Below, piece by piece: positions 41,937 through 53,215 of a stretch of 64,000 nucleotides of DNA (its first letter is position 1; each line of letters starts with the position of its first letter). Under the pieces are notes generated by a model, which was given only the letters and a program-made list of their open reading frames with translations, did not search any database and was not told the DNA's origin. Location: contig JAGALZ010000006.1 in NCBI GenBank assembly GCA_017848055.1, positions 1-64,000 of the forward strand, written 5' to 3'. The stretch is from Oscillospiraceae bacterium (GTDB lineage: Bacteria > Bacillota > Clostridia > Oscillospirales > Ruminococcaceae). The translations under genes were made by a program, and so were the position numbers.

Positions 41937-43631
41937 ATGTTAAGCAAAAAACAAAAAATTTCAATCGGTGCTGTGAGTGTGCTTCTGACGGCTGTTGTCG
42001 GGGCAGGCTTTGGCGGTTATCTCTACTACAAGCAGCTTCTGGCTCAGGGCTGGCACAGCACAAATTCGGGTACATACTATGTCATTTCCAAAAACGGCGA
42101 GAAGGCAACCGGTATGTACCAGATAGACAACAACACTTACCTTTTCGACTCTGACGGCTATATTTTAAACGGCTGGCAGACTGTAGAGGGCGAAAAATAC
42201 TACTGCGTAGGCGGTGTCGTTCAGAAGGGCGTTATTTCAATCGACGGCAAGAACTACTGCTTCAACGATGAAACGGGAGTTTTCCACACGGGAATTGTCG
42301 AGCTTGACGGCACAGAGTTCATATTCGACGAGTATGGCTTTACGCAGGCAGGATTTGCAACTGTTGACGGCAAGGACAGATACTACAACTCAAACGGCAC
42401 TTATGTTGTCGGCTGGGCTGAAATCAAGGGTAAGATTTACTACTTCAAAAAGGACGGACAGCTTGCTGAGGGCTTTACTGACACGGACGACGGACGCTAC
42501 TACTTTACTGAGGGTGGCGGATATCTGACGGGTGTTCAGGTTCTGGGAGAGGACACCTATCTTTTCTCGGAAAACGGCAGCATGGTAACCGGCTGGCACA
42601 GCGACAGCGATGACAACTACTATTATTACGGTGCTGACGGAAAGCGAATCGTCGGAGAGCTTGCTATCGGAAAGGATATTTATCTGTTCTCGGAAGAAGG
42701 CGTAATGCTCACCGGCTGGATTGAGAGAGATGAGAAGCTCTACTACTACGGCTCGGACGGCATCAGAGTCAAGGGCTGGCAGGAAATTGACGGGCTCAAA
42801 TACTACTTCAACCCCGAAAGTGCTGCTGCGTTAAAGGGCTGGCAGACTATCGAAGAGGAGAAATACTACTTCGGCTCGGACTATGTTCTTAAAACCGGCT
42901 GGCAGAAAATCGACGGAGATATGTACTACTTAGGTCTCAGCGGCAAGATGACCACGGGACTTGCGAGCATCGAAAACGGTCTTTGCTACTTCGGCGATGA
43001 CGGTGTTGCAAGAACGGGAGAAATCCGTATCGACGGTATTACCTATAACTTCAACGAGGAAACCTACCGTGCAGAGCGTGAATGGGTTGTCAGAGAAGCA
43101 AACGACGGAAAGAAGCTGACTTACTACATTGACGAGAACTACAAGAAGGTTACCGGCATAAAGCAGATTGGCGATTACACCTATTACTTCGACAAGGACG
43201 GTGTGCAGAAAAAGGGCTTCATCGACAGCGGCAACAACACCTACTACTTCGACGAAAAGACCGGTATCATGATGGTCGGCATGTGCACTATAAAAGAAAA
43301 AGTATACTACTTCAACACAAGCGGACATATGGTTAAAAAACGTTTTGTAAAGACAGACAAGGGCGTTTACTACTTCACCGAAGAGGGCTTTGCTCCTTCG
43401 GGCGGAAAGCAGGTCATTGACGGAATTGAATTCTGGTTTACAAAGGACGGCACTCTGCTTGAGGGCTGGCAGGAGCAGGACGGTGTGAAGTCATATCTTG
43501 TTGAGGGCGTTAAGGCTGTCGGCTGGAAAACTATCGGCGACTCCAAATACTACTTTGACCAGAGCGGAAAAATGCTGACCGATACAACCGTGGACGGAAT
43601 CGAACTCGGCTCTGACGGAAAAGCTAAATAA
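41937..43631 (+). CDS. Membrane-anchored cell-wall/glucan-binding repeat protein
   Basis: 564 aa. One membrane helix (about 8-29) is followed almost entirely by 20-odd aromatic repeats of about 20 residues with the pattern 'G-W-x(5)-G-x-x-Y-Y-F-x(3)-G-x(3)-T-G', the choline/glucan-binding (PF01473/PF19127-like) type. The repeats bind choline or glucan polymers on the surface in relatives. No catalytic, sortase or other functional domain is present. It begins 2 nt after the WYL regulator. The stop codon lies inside the terminal arm of repeat copy C. Confidence 0.85.
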   Translation: MLSKKQKISIGAVSVLLTAVVGAGFGGYLYYKQLLAQGWHSTNSGTYYVISKNGEKATGMYQIDNNTYLFDSDGYILNGWQTVEGEKYYCVGGVVQKGVISIDGKNYCFNDETGVFHTGIVELDGTEFIFDEYGFTQAGFATVDGKDRYYNSNGTYVVGWAEIKGKIYYFKKDGQLAEGFTDTDDGRYYFTEGGGYLTGVQVLGEDTYLFSENGSMVTGWHSDSDDNYYYYGADGKRIVGELAIGKDIYLFSEEGVMLTGWIERDEKLYYYGSDGIRVKGWQEIDGLKYYFNPESAAALKGWQTIEEEKYYFGSDYVLKTGWQKIDGDMYYLGLSGKMTTGLASIENGLCYFGDDGVARTGEIRIDGITYNFNEETYRAEREWVVREANDGKKLTYYIDENYKKVTGIKQIGDYTYYFDKDGVQKKGFIDSGNNTYYFDEKTGIMMVGMCTIKEKVYYFNTSGHMVKKRFVKTDKGVYYFTEEGFAPSGGKQVIDGIEFWFTKDGTLLEGWQEQDGVKSYLVEGVKAVGWKTIGDSKYYFDQSGKMLTDTTVDGIELGSDGKAK

Positions 43632-43938
43632 AATACCATCTTAAGGATACTGCTCATATAATAGCTTTATGTGCATATTGAGGAAAACCCTTTTGAAAAA
43701 GGGTTATTCCTCAAACTCCTTTCCTAAAACTTTTATAGTAAAATTTCAGCCCCATAGGGTACTTACCAAAGAGAACTTTCTAAAATTCTCGTAATTATGA
43801 TAGGTACCCTATGGGGCTGAAATCATATTAAAAGTCTTTGTAAGGGGGCTCGGGGGAGAACCTTTCTTCAGAAAGGTTTCCCCCGATAATACACGTAAAA
43901 TTACTATACGAGTATTGTACTTAAGATGGTATTTTATT
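43627..43938 (+). repeat. Large interspersed palindromic element, copy C
   Basis: Core 43676-43888; central stem ATTTCAGCCCCATAGGGTAC (43743-43762) with its complement (43804-43823). The outermost arms AATAAAATACCATCTTAAG (43627-43645) and the perfect 19-nt complement (43920-43938) contain the stop codons of both flanking convergent genes. The element thus fills the entire intergenic space as one large palindrome. Confidence 0.93.
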
Positions 43939-44470
43939 CATTTATCGCAACGCACACCAGGACATCGTCATCGACATCGATGACCTTGATACGGCTGCCT
44001 GTTTCTATCGGCTCATTATCGGCGGAGATTGCGAAACTTTCTACAGTTCTTCCGAACACATCGACGCTCACGCAGCCCTTTGCTTCGTCGGGGACTATAG
44101 GCTTATAGACGATACCTTGTCTGCCGATTGCCATACGTTTATCTATTTTTGGAGCGTGGATTTTCTTAGTACGTCCGAAAATAACGAGCACGGCAAACAG
44201 ATACACCATTGTTGCCATAAACGAAACCGGATATCCTATATACCACTTGAAATCGTGCTTTACGAGATACAGTGTAAGGAGGCAGAAAACGCTCAGGCAG
44301 CTCATTACAATAAGTATCGACGCTGTTTCGCCGTGTTTTGTTACGACACCCTGCTCATAGCGCTGAAAAAGCTCAATTGTAAGGTTTATAAGAAAAATTA
44401 CGGCTGCGATAACTCCGATTATAAGAAGTATTCTCTCATAGGAATTAAGGCTTAAGTAAAAACTCAGCAT
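43934..44470 (-). CDS. NfeD-like membrane protein with C-terminal OB domain
   Basis: 178 aa. Three or four membrane helices (about 13-33, 48-70, 76-98) are followed by a cytosolic beta-barrel (about 112-178) with 'GRQGIVYKPIVPDEAKGCVSVD', 'IETGSRIKVIDVDDDVLVC', the NfeD C-terminal OB pattern. NfeD proteins partner with flotillin or membrane proteases, but no such partner is adjacent. It lies 26 nt downstream of the ABC exporter genes on the same strand. Confidence 0.8.
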   Translation of the reverse strand: MLSFYLSLNSYERILLIIGVIAAVIFLINLTIELFQRYEQGVVTKHGETASILIVMSCLSVFCLLTLYLVKHDFKWYIGYPVSFMATMVYLFAVLVIFGRTKKIHAPKIDKRMAIGRQGIVYKPIVPDEAKGCVSVDVFGRTVESFAISADNEPIETGSRIKVIDVDDDVLVCVAINE

Positions 44471-44496
44471 AGCGTTTTCTCCTTTCTGAATATTTG

Positions 44497-46236
44497 TTAC
44501 TGCACAGAAAATTGGCTGTTATAAAGCTCGTTATAGAAGCCGCCCATTGCGAGCAGCTCTTCGTGTGTTCCCTGCTCGATGATATTTCCGTTTTTCATAA
44601 CGAGGATTGTATCGGCTTCTCTGATTGTTGAGAGGCGGTGGGCTACAATAAAGCTTGTTCTGCCCTGCATCATCTTCGCAAACGCACGCTGGATACGGAT
44701 TTCTGTTCTGGTGTCGATTGAAGATGTTGCTTCGTCGAGAATAAGCATTGGTGGTAGACGGAGCATTACTCTTGCGATACAAAGAAGCTGCTTTTCACCC
44801 TGAGAGAGCACGCCGTCGTCCGAGAGAATTGTGTTGTAGCCCTGCGGGAGTCTTTTTATGAAGCTATGGCAATGCGCCTGCTTTGCGGCGGCTTCGATTT
44901 GCTCATCTGTTGCATCGGGGCAGCCGTAGGCGATATTCTCCTTAACGGATGCGTTCTTGAGCCAGGTTTCCTGGAGAACCATTCCGTAGTTTTCACGAAG
45001 CGAGCTTCGCTTTATGTTCTTTATCGGGGTTTCGGACACTCTTATTTCGCCCTCGTTCACGTCGTAGAAACGCATAAGGAGATTTATAAGTGTAGTTTTT
45101 CCGCAGCCTGTAGGGCCGACGATTGCGACTCTTTGTCCCTTGTCTACTGCCAGATTGAAGTTCTCGATAAGCTTGACCTCAGGAGTATACGAGAAGGAAA
45201 CATTTTCGATATCAACGCTTCCGTCGACATTTTCAAGCTCGACGCTGTTTTCCGCATCGGGTGTTTCGGGCTTTTCATCCATAACAGAGAAAAGTCTGTC
45301 GGCACTTGCTATTGCGCTCTGAAGCTCGGTAATTACGCCTGAAATTTCGTTAAACGGCTTAGTGTACTGGTTAGCGTAGCTTAAGAAGCAATAGAGCTGA
45401 CCTATTCTCATTCCTCCGGAGCCTATTGCCAGGAAAGCGCCAAACACACCGACTGCCATATAAACCAGGTTGTTGACAAATCGTGTTGACGGGTTTACAA
45501 GCGAGGAGAAGAACAGCGCCTTTACACCGACCTTCTCATACTTCTTGTTAAGCTCATCGAACCTCTCACAGCTTTCGTCCTCGTGGGAGAAAGCGGATAC
45601 GGTTTTGATTCCGCTAAGCATTTCGTTTACATAACCTGTCATATCGCCTCTTACTACCGACTGGGACTTGAAGAGATTGAAGGTGCGCTTTGCTAAAAAT
45701 CTTGCTACAAACAGCGAGAGAGGTGTTGCGATAACTACCACGAGCGTTGTTTTTACACTTATGGAAAGCATAAATCCGATGGTTGCAATAATTGTCACAA
45801 TTCCCGAGAAGAACTGAGAGAAGCCGAGAAGAAGTCCGTCGCAGACTGCTTCGGCATCTGTTATTATTCGGCTGACAAGCTCGCCGTGGGGTGTTCTGTC
45901 GGTATAGGAAAGCGGGAGCTTGCGAAGTCTAAGGAAGCAATCGTTTCGCATCTGTCTTATAACGCTGTAGGAAATCTTGTTTGTGCACACCGTCATTATC
46001 CACTGGAAGAATGCGGCAAGGACTGTTGTGATTCCGAGCTTTACAAGAATTGTTTTGAGGGATTCAAAATCGACATTTCCCTTCTTAACTATGCAGTCAA
46101 CTGCGTCGCCGATAACAAGCGGTGCGTAGAGCGTACACAGCACGGTAAGTGCGGCGGCGATTATAGAAATCACCAGCAGAAAGCTGTACGGCTTTACGTA
46201 GGAAAGAAGTCTTGAGAGGGTTGATTTTTTCTTCAT
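44497..46236 (-). CDS. ABC exporter half-transporter (consensus ATPase sites)
   Basis: 579 aa, six membrane helices then an ATPase domain. Walker A is GPTGCGKT, the signature is LSQGEKQ (variant), Walker B is MLILDEATSSID with the catalytic Glu, and the switch is 'VAHRLST'. Its start overlaps the stop of the upstream half-transporter (TAATG), so the two form an asymmetric heterodimer like LmrCD/BmrCD/TM287-288 multidrug exporters. The substrate is unknown. Confidence 0.92.
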   Translation of the reverse strand: MKKKSTLSRLLSYVKPYSFLLVISIIAAALTVLCTLYAPLVIGDAVDCIVKKGNVDFESLKTILVKLGITTVLAAFFQWIMTVCTNKISYSVIRQMRNDCFLRLRKLPLSYTDRTPHGELVSRIITDAEAVCDGLLLGFSQFFSGIVTIIATIGFMLSISVKTTLVVVIATPLSLFVARFLAKRTFNLFKSQSVVRGDMTGYVNEMLSGIKTVSAFSHEDESCERFDELNKKYEKVGVKALFFSSLVNPSTRFVNNLVYMAVGVFGAFLAIGSGGMRIGQLYCFLSYANQYTKPFNEISGVITELQSAIASADRLFSVMDEKPETPDAENSVELENVDGSVDIENVSFSYTPEVKLIENFNLAVDKGQRVAIVGPTGCGKTTLINLLMRFYDVNEGEIRVSETPIKNIKRSSLRENYGMVLQETWLKNASVKENIAYGCPDATDEQIEAAAKQAHCHSFIKRLPQGYNTILSDDGVLSQGEKQLLCIARVMLRLPPMLILDEATSSIDTRTEIRIQRAFAKMMQGRTSFIVAHRLSTIREADTILVMKNGNIIEQGTHEELLAMGGFYNELYNSQFSVQ

Positions 46237-47975
46237 TACTTCTTCCCTCCCTTCGCATCTGAGCCAAGCTGTGAAGAGCAGATTTCCTCATAGATTTCGC
46301 AGTTTTCAAGCAGGTAGTCGTGTGTACCCATGCCGACACATTCGCCGTCGTCGAGGACGATGATTTTGTCGGCATTCTTGATTGCGGCTGCTCTTTGAGA
46401 AACTATGATTACTGCACACTCGTAGTCGAGCTCTGAAATTGCTTTACGCAGCTTTGCATCGGTTGCCATATCGAGTGCAGAAGCTGAGTCGTCGAGAATG
46501 AGTATCTTTGGTTTGCGCACGAGCGCTCTTGCGATATTGAGTCTTTGACGCTGACCGCCTGAGAGGTTCTTTCCGCCCTGGGCAACCCGTTCTTCGAGCT
46601 TATCGGGCTTCTGGGAAACAAATTCCTCTGCCTGCGACACCTTCAGTGCCTGCCAGATATCCTCGTCGGCTGCGTTCTCGTTTCCCCAGAGGATGTTTTC
46701 TTTTATAGTGCCTGAGAAGAGCTGTGTTTTCTGTGACACAACGCCGATTTTATCACGCAAAACGCTGAGCGGGTAGCTTTTTACATCATTGCCGAACACT
46801 GATACCTTGCCCTTTGTGACATCATAGAATCGTGGAATCATATTTATAAGTGTTGATTTACCGCTTCCTGTACCGCCGATGATACCTAAGGTTTCGCCGG
46901 CTTTGAGTGAGAAGCTGATATTGGTGAGTGCGTTTTCATCAGAGGATGCATAGCTGAAGCTTACATTATCAAATTCGACTGCGGCAGCTGACTTGTCCTC
47001 GTCGGGGCAATTGCTGTCTGAATCTGTAACAGACGGCTTTATCTCGAACATATCGGCTACACGGGTAGCAGATGCTGCTCCCTTTGTTACAACGATAATG
47101 AGATTTGCAAACGCTACGAGTGCAAGGAGAATCTGAGTCATATAGCTGATAAGTGCAGTAAGCTCGCCCTGGGTAATTGAGCCTGAATTTACATTAACGC
47201 CGCCGTGCCATATAATCACGATAATTGCGGCATATACTATGAGCAGGGTAATCGGATTGAGAAGTGCGGAAATTCTGCCGACAGAGAGCTGGCTTCTTTC
47301 AAGCTCCTGTGTCTGCTTTAAAAAGTCCTGCTCCTCTCTTTCGCCTGCATTAAAGGCACGGATGACTCTTGCACCCGAGAGGTTTTCTCTGACTCTCAGA
47401 GTTACTCCGTCGAGCCCCTTCTGAATCTGCTTATACTTAGGGAGCGACTTATTCATAATAAAGAAGATTGCTGCTGCAAGAAGCGGTGTTGCCACGAGGA
47501 ATATAAGCGTAAGCTTTACGCTTATTGTAAAGGACATGATAATCGAGCCGATAACAATAAACGGCGCACGCATAAACAGTCGCAGGAACATATTTACTGC
47601 CGACTGTGCAAGGTTTATATCCGAGGTTATGCGGTTTATGAGGGTTGATGCACCTATCGAGTCAATCTCGTTATAGGAAAGCGACATAAAGTGCTTATAC
47701 ATATCGCTTCTGAGTGCTGTGCCGAAGCCGAAGGATGCTTTTGCAGCGAAATACTGTGCGGTAAGTGCGCAGGCAAGTCCCAAAACGCTGAACAGCACGA
47801 GGATACCGCCACGCATAAGGATATACTTCTTATCTCCGTTTACAACGCCTACGTCAATGATATCCGCCATAATAAGCGGTACCAAAAGCTCAAAGATTGC
47901 TTCGATAAACTTGAAAAGCGGAGCTATGACACTCTGGGCTTTATTGTTGCTTAGATACTTTAAAAGTCGTTTCAA
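46236..47975 (-). CDS. ABC exporter half-transporter (degenerate ATPase residues)
   Basis: 579 aa partner of the downstream half-transporter. Walker A is GGTGSGKST, the signature is the canonical LSGGQRQR, but Walker B reads ILILDDSASALD with Asp replacing the catalytic Glu, and the switch histidine position reads 'VSQRAAAI' (Gln). Together with the partner's non-canonical signature this gives one degenerate and one active ATP site, the known feature of heterodimeric exporters. The gene is followed by a one-base overlap. Confidence 0.92.
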   Translation of the reverse strand: MKRLLKYLSNNKAQSVIAPLFKFIEAIFELLVPLIMADIIDVGVVNGDKKYILMRGGILVLFSVLGLACALTAQYFAAKASFGFGTALRSDMYKHFMSLSYNEIDSIGASTLINRITSDINLAQSAVNMFLRLFMRAPFIVIGSIIMSFTISVKLTLIFLVATPLLAAAIFFIMNKSLPKYKQIQKGLDGVTLRVRENLSGARVIRAFNAGEREEQDFLKQTQELERSQLSVGRISALLNPITLLIVYAAIIVIIWHGGVNVNSGSITQGELTALISYMTQILLALVAFANLIIVVTKGAASATRVADMFEIKPSVTDSDSNCPDEDKSAAAVEFDNVSFSYASSDENALTNISFSLKAGETLGIIGGTGSGKSTLINMIPRFYDVTKGKVSVFGNDVKSYPLSVLRDKIGVVSQKTQLFSGTIKENILWGNENAADEDIWQALKVSQAEEFVSQKPDKLEERVAQGGKNLSGGQRQRLNIARALVRKPKILILDDSASALDMATDAKLRKAISELDYECAVIIVSQRAAAIKNADKIIVLDDGECVGMGTHDYLLENCEIYEEICSSQLGSDAKGGKK

Positions 47976-48002
47976 AAAGGGTCTTCCTTTCCGCTATGCC
48001 TA

Positions 48003-48031
48003 TTGCTTAAAGAGAACAAATGTGGTAAAAT
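48003..48031 (+). promoter_or_regulatory. Promoter for the PAP2 phosphatase
   Basis: TTGCTT (48003-48008), 17-nt spacer, TAAAAT (48026-48031), 36 nt before the start. Confidence 0.6.
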
Positions 48032-48066
48032 AGCTTTTGTAGAAACTATCGGGAGGCATAAGCTTT

Positions 48067-48606
48067 ATGGATTTTATTTATTCAATCGACAATGCTGTCG
48101 TTGATTTCATGGTCGGGATACAAAACTCTTTTCTGAGCTTTATCTTTAATATATTCACGGTGATAAGCGAAAAGGGGCTTATCTGGATTGCTATAGGGAT
48201 TATACTTGTTGCATTCAGAAAGACGAGGAAAATCGGCATCTGCTACGCAATATCGCTGGCGGTCAGCTTTTCGCTTTCCGAGCTTGTGATAAAAGACCTT
48301 GTATGCAGGGAGAGGCCGTTTATACAAAACGAGGCACTGAAGCTTTTAATCTCTGCACCTGACGGTCACTCGTTCCCGTCGAGCCACTCGGCATCGTCGT
48401 TTGCGAGTGCTGTGGCGCTTTTCCTTCACAACAGAAAGTACGGCGCCATTGCACTTGTCGGGGCATTTATGATTGCATTTTCAAGGCTTTACTTTACCGT
48501 TCACTACTTTACCGATGTGCTTGGCGGAACAGTTCTGGGAACGGCGGTGGCGATAACCGTATACGTCATTTACAGAAAAATCGAAAAACGCACAGAGCAG
48601 GCCTAG
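48067..48606 (+). CDS. PAP2-family membrane phosphatase
   Basis: 179 aa with about five membrane helices. All three PAP2 motifs are present: 'KDLVCRERP', 'PSSHSAS' and 'SRLYFTVHYFTD'. These enzymes dephosphorylate lipid pyrophosphates, such as undecaprenyl pyrophosphate (BcrC-like) or phosphatidylglycerophosphate, at the outer face of the membrane. GGGAGG lies ahead of the start. The stop codon sits inside the loop of its terminator. Confidence 0.9.
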   Translation: MDFIYSIDNAVVDFMVGIQNSFLSFIFNIFTVISEKGLIWIAIGIILVAFRKTRKIGICYAISLAVSFSLSELVIKDLVCRERPFIQNEALKLLISAPDGHSFPSSHSASSFASAVALFLHNRKYGAIALVGAFMIAFSRLYFTVHYFTDVLGGTVLGTAVAITVYVIYRKIEKRTEQA

Positions 48607-48620
48607 CGCCTGCTTTTTTA
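48598..48620 (+). terminator. Terminator overlapping the PAP2 stop codon
   Basis: GCAGGC-CTAGC-GCCTGC followed by TTTTTT; the stop TAG lies in the loop. Confidence 0.85.
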
Positions 48621-48962
48621 TATGTACTTGCCGATTTTTGAAAAGAGCGACGAGAGGGTTTTATACGGCAAATCGTAATACTGCGACGCCTGCTCCTTTT
48701 TCTCGTTTACGAAAAACACAAGTCGGAGCATTGATTTCTGATAATCCTCTGTATAGTAGATGAACGCTTCTATGTACTTTTCCTTGATGGCGTAGTAATT
48801 GACGGGAGTGAGCTTTTCGACACAGCTTATGTCACTGTCAATCATAGGAAGGAGCTCCTGCGGCGAAAGATAATTTAAGTTTATACGCTTGAGCCTTGTG
48901 TCCTTGCTTTTTACAAAGTCAGGCTCCTTTTCCTTTTTTGAAAACAATGAAAACATAGGCAA
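48618..48962 (-). CDS. Small protein of unknown function
   Basis: 114 aa from TTG 48962, chosen because AAAGGAG is 8 nt upstream; ATG 48956 is two codons further on. The product begins MPMFSLFSKKEKEPDF and is a soluble alpha/beta protein with 'NYLSPQELLPMIDSDISCVEKL' and 'AIKEKYIEAFIYYTEDYQKS'. It follows the RlmD-like gene by 17 nt in the same operon. I do not recognise a family. Confidence 0.6.
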   Translation of the reverse strand: MPMFSLFSKKEKEPDFVKSKDTRLKRINLNYLSPQELLPMIDSDISCVEKLTPVNYYAIKEKYIEAFIYYTEDYQKSMLRLVFFVNEKKEQASQYYDLPYKTLSSLFSKIGKYI

Positions 48963-48979
48963 TGCGTGGCTCCTTTCTT

Positions 48980-50140
48980 TTACTTCTTCTCTTTCCTCAT
49001 TGAGACGATGCACTCGATATGCGTTGTATGCGGGAACATATCGACGGGGGCGACTTTTTCTATCACATAGCCCTGCTTTATGAGCTGTTTTACGTCCCTT
49101 TCCTGCGTTGCGATATTGCAGGAGATATAGACTATTCTCTCGGGTGAGAGCCTTGCAAGGCATTTTATAAATCTTGCGTCACAGCCTGCACGGGCAGGGT
49201 CTAAAATCACGACCTGCGGTTTTTCGCCCTTCTTAACAAGCATCTGCATAAACTCGCCTGCGTCGCCACTTGTAAACTCGGCATTTGCAACCGAGTTGAG
49301 AGAGGCGTTCATCTTAGCGTCGGCGATTGCGGATTTATTTATCTCTACGCCCAACACCCTTTTCACCTTATCGCTTGCGATAATGCCGATTGTACCTATT
49401 CCGCAGTAGCAGTCGAGGAGCGTATCGGTATTTTTAAGCTGAGCAAGCTCGATTGCGGTACTGTAGAGCTTTTCAGTCTGGGCAGGGTTTATCTGATAGA
49501 ACGAGTGAGCTGAGATATTAAATTTCTTTGAGCAGAGAATATCGGTGATAAAGCCGTTTCCGACAAGAATCTCGGTTTCATCGCCGAGCATAAGCTTATC
49601 TCTCATACGGCTTACATTGAGCACCACCGTTTTGACGCTCTTCAGCTTCTCGCAGACTGCCTTTGCAAACGCCTGCTTTGACGGCATAGCTGTCGGGGCA
49701 GTAACGATACAGACCATTGCCTCGCCTGTCGCTTTTGCTACCTTTATGAGAAAATACTTGATAACGCCTTTGTTTGTCACGGGGTTATACGGCTGAATTT
49801 TAAAGTCCTGCATAAGCCTTGTGAGGGCTTTTGAAATTCTGTTTGCCTCTTTATTTTCGAGCATACAGTCATCGGTAACGGCGATTGTATTTGTGCTTGA
49901 CTGGAAAACTCCGCTTCTTACTCTGCCGCCGATATTACGGACAACTGCGGTTGTTTTGTTGCGGTAATTATATGGGTTTTCCATACCGAGGATTTTATCG
50001 ATTTTATCTTCTCCGCAAAGGTCTTCAAAGCGTCTTTGCACTCTTTCCTGCTTCCACACAAGCTGCTCGTCGTAGCTCATACTGAGCTGACAGCCGCCGC
50101 AACGCTTGAAAAGCTTGCAGGCAGTTTTTTTCTGCTCCAT
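48980..50140 (-). CDS. RlmD/RumA-like 23S rRNA (uracil-C5) methyltransferase, no TRAM domain
   Basis: 386 aa. It begins directly with the Fe-S cysteines ('CKLFKRCGGCQLSM', with a later Cys completing the set near residue 90), without the N-terminal TRAM domain of full-length RumA. The SAM domain shows 'LLDCYCGIGTIGIIA', 'VILDPARAGCD' and the catalytic 'VYISCNIAT' cysteine. It methylates a uridine of 23S rRNA or tRNA. Its start overlaps the DUF3783 gene stop by one base. Confidence 0.88.
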   Translation of the reverse strand: MEQKKTACKLFKRCGGCQLSMSYDEQLVWKQERVQRRFEDLCGEDKIDKILGMENPYNYRNKTTAVVRNIGGRVRSGVFQSSTNTIAVTDDCMLENKEANRISKALTRLMQDFKIQPYNPVTNKGVIKYFLIKVAKATGEAMVCIVTAPTAMPSKQAFAKAVCEKLKSVKTVVLNVSRMRDKLMLGDETEILVGNGFITDILCSKKFNISAHSFYQINPAQTEKLYSTAIELAQLKNTDTLLDCYCGIGTIGIIASDKVKRVLGVEINKSAIADAKMNASLNSVANAEFTSGDAGEFMQMLVKKGEKPQVVILDPARAGCDARFIKCLARLSPERIVYISCNIATQERDVKQLIKQGYVIEKVAPVDMFPHTTHIECIVSMRKEKK

Positions 50141-50526
50141 TACTTCTGAAGCCTTTCTTTTTCCTCTTTGAATTCCTCAATGAGCTTTCCGAGGCCCCAG
50201 TTCTTATTTGTATCGGTAACCATACCCTTAAGCTCGACACTTAGTCCCTTTGCCTTCATATCGCCAAGGATTCGGTTAATCTCGTTTCCGGAGCAAGCGG
50301 AGAACACGATTGCTTCATCGTGAGGAATCGGGCAGTTGACAAGCTCATCTGTATAGCCCTCATATCTGCACAGGTAGCCTACCTTATATGCGGCTACTGT
50401 AGAGTCGGTTTCGAGGGCATTTATATCGTAGGAGCTTATTATTCTTGCGATATCTGCGGACTTGCCTGTTTCAATGTTATATAAAAGTGCGATTTTTGGC
50501 TGCTTCTTCAATACTCTTGCTTTCAT
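50140..50526 (-). CDS. DUF3783 family protein
   Basis: 128 aa soluble protein. 'PHDEAIVFSACSGNEINRIL' matches the core of DUF3783, a small Firmicutes family without assigned function. The N-terminal part 'KIALLYNIETGKSADIARII' is Rossmann-like. Translationally coupled to the RlmD-like methyltransferase (TAATG), it lies 21 nt after tgt, so it is part of an RNA-modification cluster. Confidence 0.8.
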   Translation of the reverse strand: MKARVLKKQPKIALLYNIETGKSADIARIISSYDINALETDSTVAAYKVGYLCRYEGYTDELVNCPIPHDEAIVFSACSGNEINRILGDMKAKGLSVELKGMVTDTNKNWGLGKLIEEFKEEKERLQK

Positions 50527-50547
50527 AATATGTTTCTCTCCTTTAAG

Positions 50548-52069
<1,522 letters not shown>

Positions 52070-52079
52070 TGCATTTCTC

Positions 52080-53129
52080 CTAAAGTATCAGCATACTGTC
52101 ACCGAAGGAGAAGAAGCGGTATTTTTCCTCGACTGCGGTTTTATATGCGTTCATTGTATTTTCGTAACCAGCAAATGCAGAAACAAGCATTATGAGTGTG
52201 CTTTCGGGAAGGTGGAAATTTGTGATAAGACCGTCGAGCACCTTGAACTTATAGCCGGGGTAGATAAATATGCTTGTATATCTGTCGTCAGCTACGATTT
52301 TTCCGTCGTTGAAGGTAGCAACGCTTTCGAGTGTACGGCAGGATGTTGTACCTACTGCGATAACTCTGCCGCCGTTTGCCTTGGTTTCATTGATAAGGTC
52401 AGCGGTTTCCTTCGGCATTTCGTAATGCTCGGAGTGCATTTTATGGTCGAGGACGTTGTCCTCCTTGACGGGACGGAAGGTACCCAATCCGACGTGGAGA
52501 GTAACATAGGCGATATTTACGCCCATTTCCTTTATCTGCGAAAGCTGCTCGTTTGTAAAGTGCAGACCTGCTGTCGGAGCTGCGGCAGAGCCAAGCTCTC
52601 TTGAATATACTGTCTGATATCTTTCCTTATCCTCGAGCTTTTCCGTAATATACGGAGGAAGCGGCATCTGACCTATTTCGTCGAGGGCTGCATAGATATT
52701 GCCGTCCTCACAGGAAAACTTAGCGACACGGTTTCCGTCCTCTTTTACCTCGATAATTTCGGCTGTGAGTCTTCCACCGCCGAATGAAAACTTAGCTCCG
52801 ACCTTGGCTTTCTTTCCCGGGCGGCAGATAAGCTCCCATATCATATTCTCCTTCTGCTCCAGAAGCAGAAACTCGATGAAGGTGCCGTTGTCGATTTTCT
52901 CGCCGTAGATTCTTGCGGGGATAACACGGCTGTCGTTTAAAACAAGAAGGTCACCCTTTTTAAGATAATTGCATAGGTTGTAGAAACGGTCGTGCGAAAC
53001 CTCACCGCTTTCCTTTGAAAGGCAGAGCATACGGGATGAGTTTCTCGGCTCGACGGGTGTCTGGGCTATAAGCTCCTGCGGAAGGTCGTAATAGAAGTCC
53101 GATTTCTTTAAATTGTTTAAATCAAGCAT
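52080..53129 (-). CDS. queA: S-adenosylmethionine:tRNA ribosyltransferase-isomerase
   Basis: 349 aa, standard QueA length. Signatures: '[18 protein letters not shown]', '[18 protein letters not shown]', 'APTAGLHFT' and '[16 protein letters not shown]', ending '[12 protein letters not shown]'. It transfers the ribosyl group of SAM to preQ1-tRNA, forming epoxyqueuosine. First gene of the minus-strand queA-PAS-tgt-DUF3783-rlmD run. Confidence 0.97.
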   Translation of the reverse strand: MLDLNNLKKSDFYYDLPQELIAQTPVEPRNSSRMLCLSKESGEVSHDRFYNLCNYLKKGDLLVLNDSRVIPARIYGEKIDNGTFIEFLLLEQKENMIWELICRPGKKAKVGAKFSFGGGRLTAEIIEVKEDGNRVAKFSCEDGNIYAALDEIGQMPLPPYITEKLEDKERYQTVYSRELGSAAAPTAGLHFTNEQLSQIKEMGVNIAYVTLHVGLGTFRPVKEDNVLDHKMHSEHYEMPKETADLINETKANGGRVIAVGTTSCRTLESVATFNDGKIVADDRYTSIFIYPGYKFKVLDGLITNFHLPESTLIMLVSAFAGYENTMNAYKTAVEEKYRFFSFGDSMLIL

Positions 53130-53177
53130 AATATTCCTCGCTCAAATTGTGTAATGTTTCAATTTTTTGAAAATGTG

Positions 53178-53206
53178 TTGACAGAACGCTCAAAGTCTGC
53201 TATCAT
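53178..53206 (+). promoter_or_regulatory. Promoter for the lysine-biosynthesis operon
   Basis: TTGACA (53178-53183), 17-nt spacer, TATCAT (53201-53206), just before the riboswitch. Confidence 0.8.
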
Positions 53207-53215
53207 AAAGCTATG

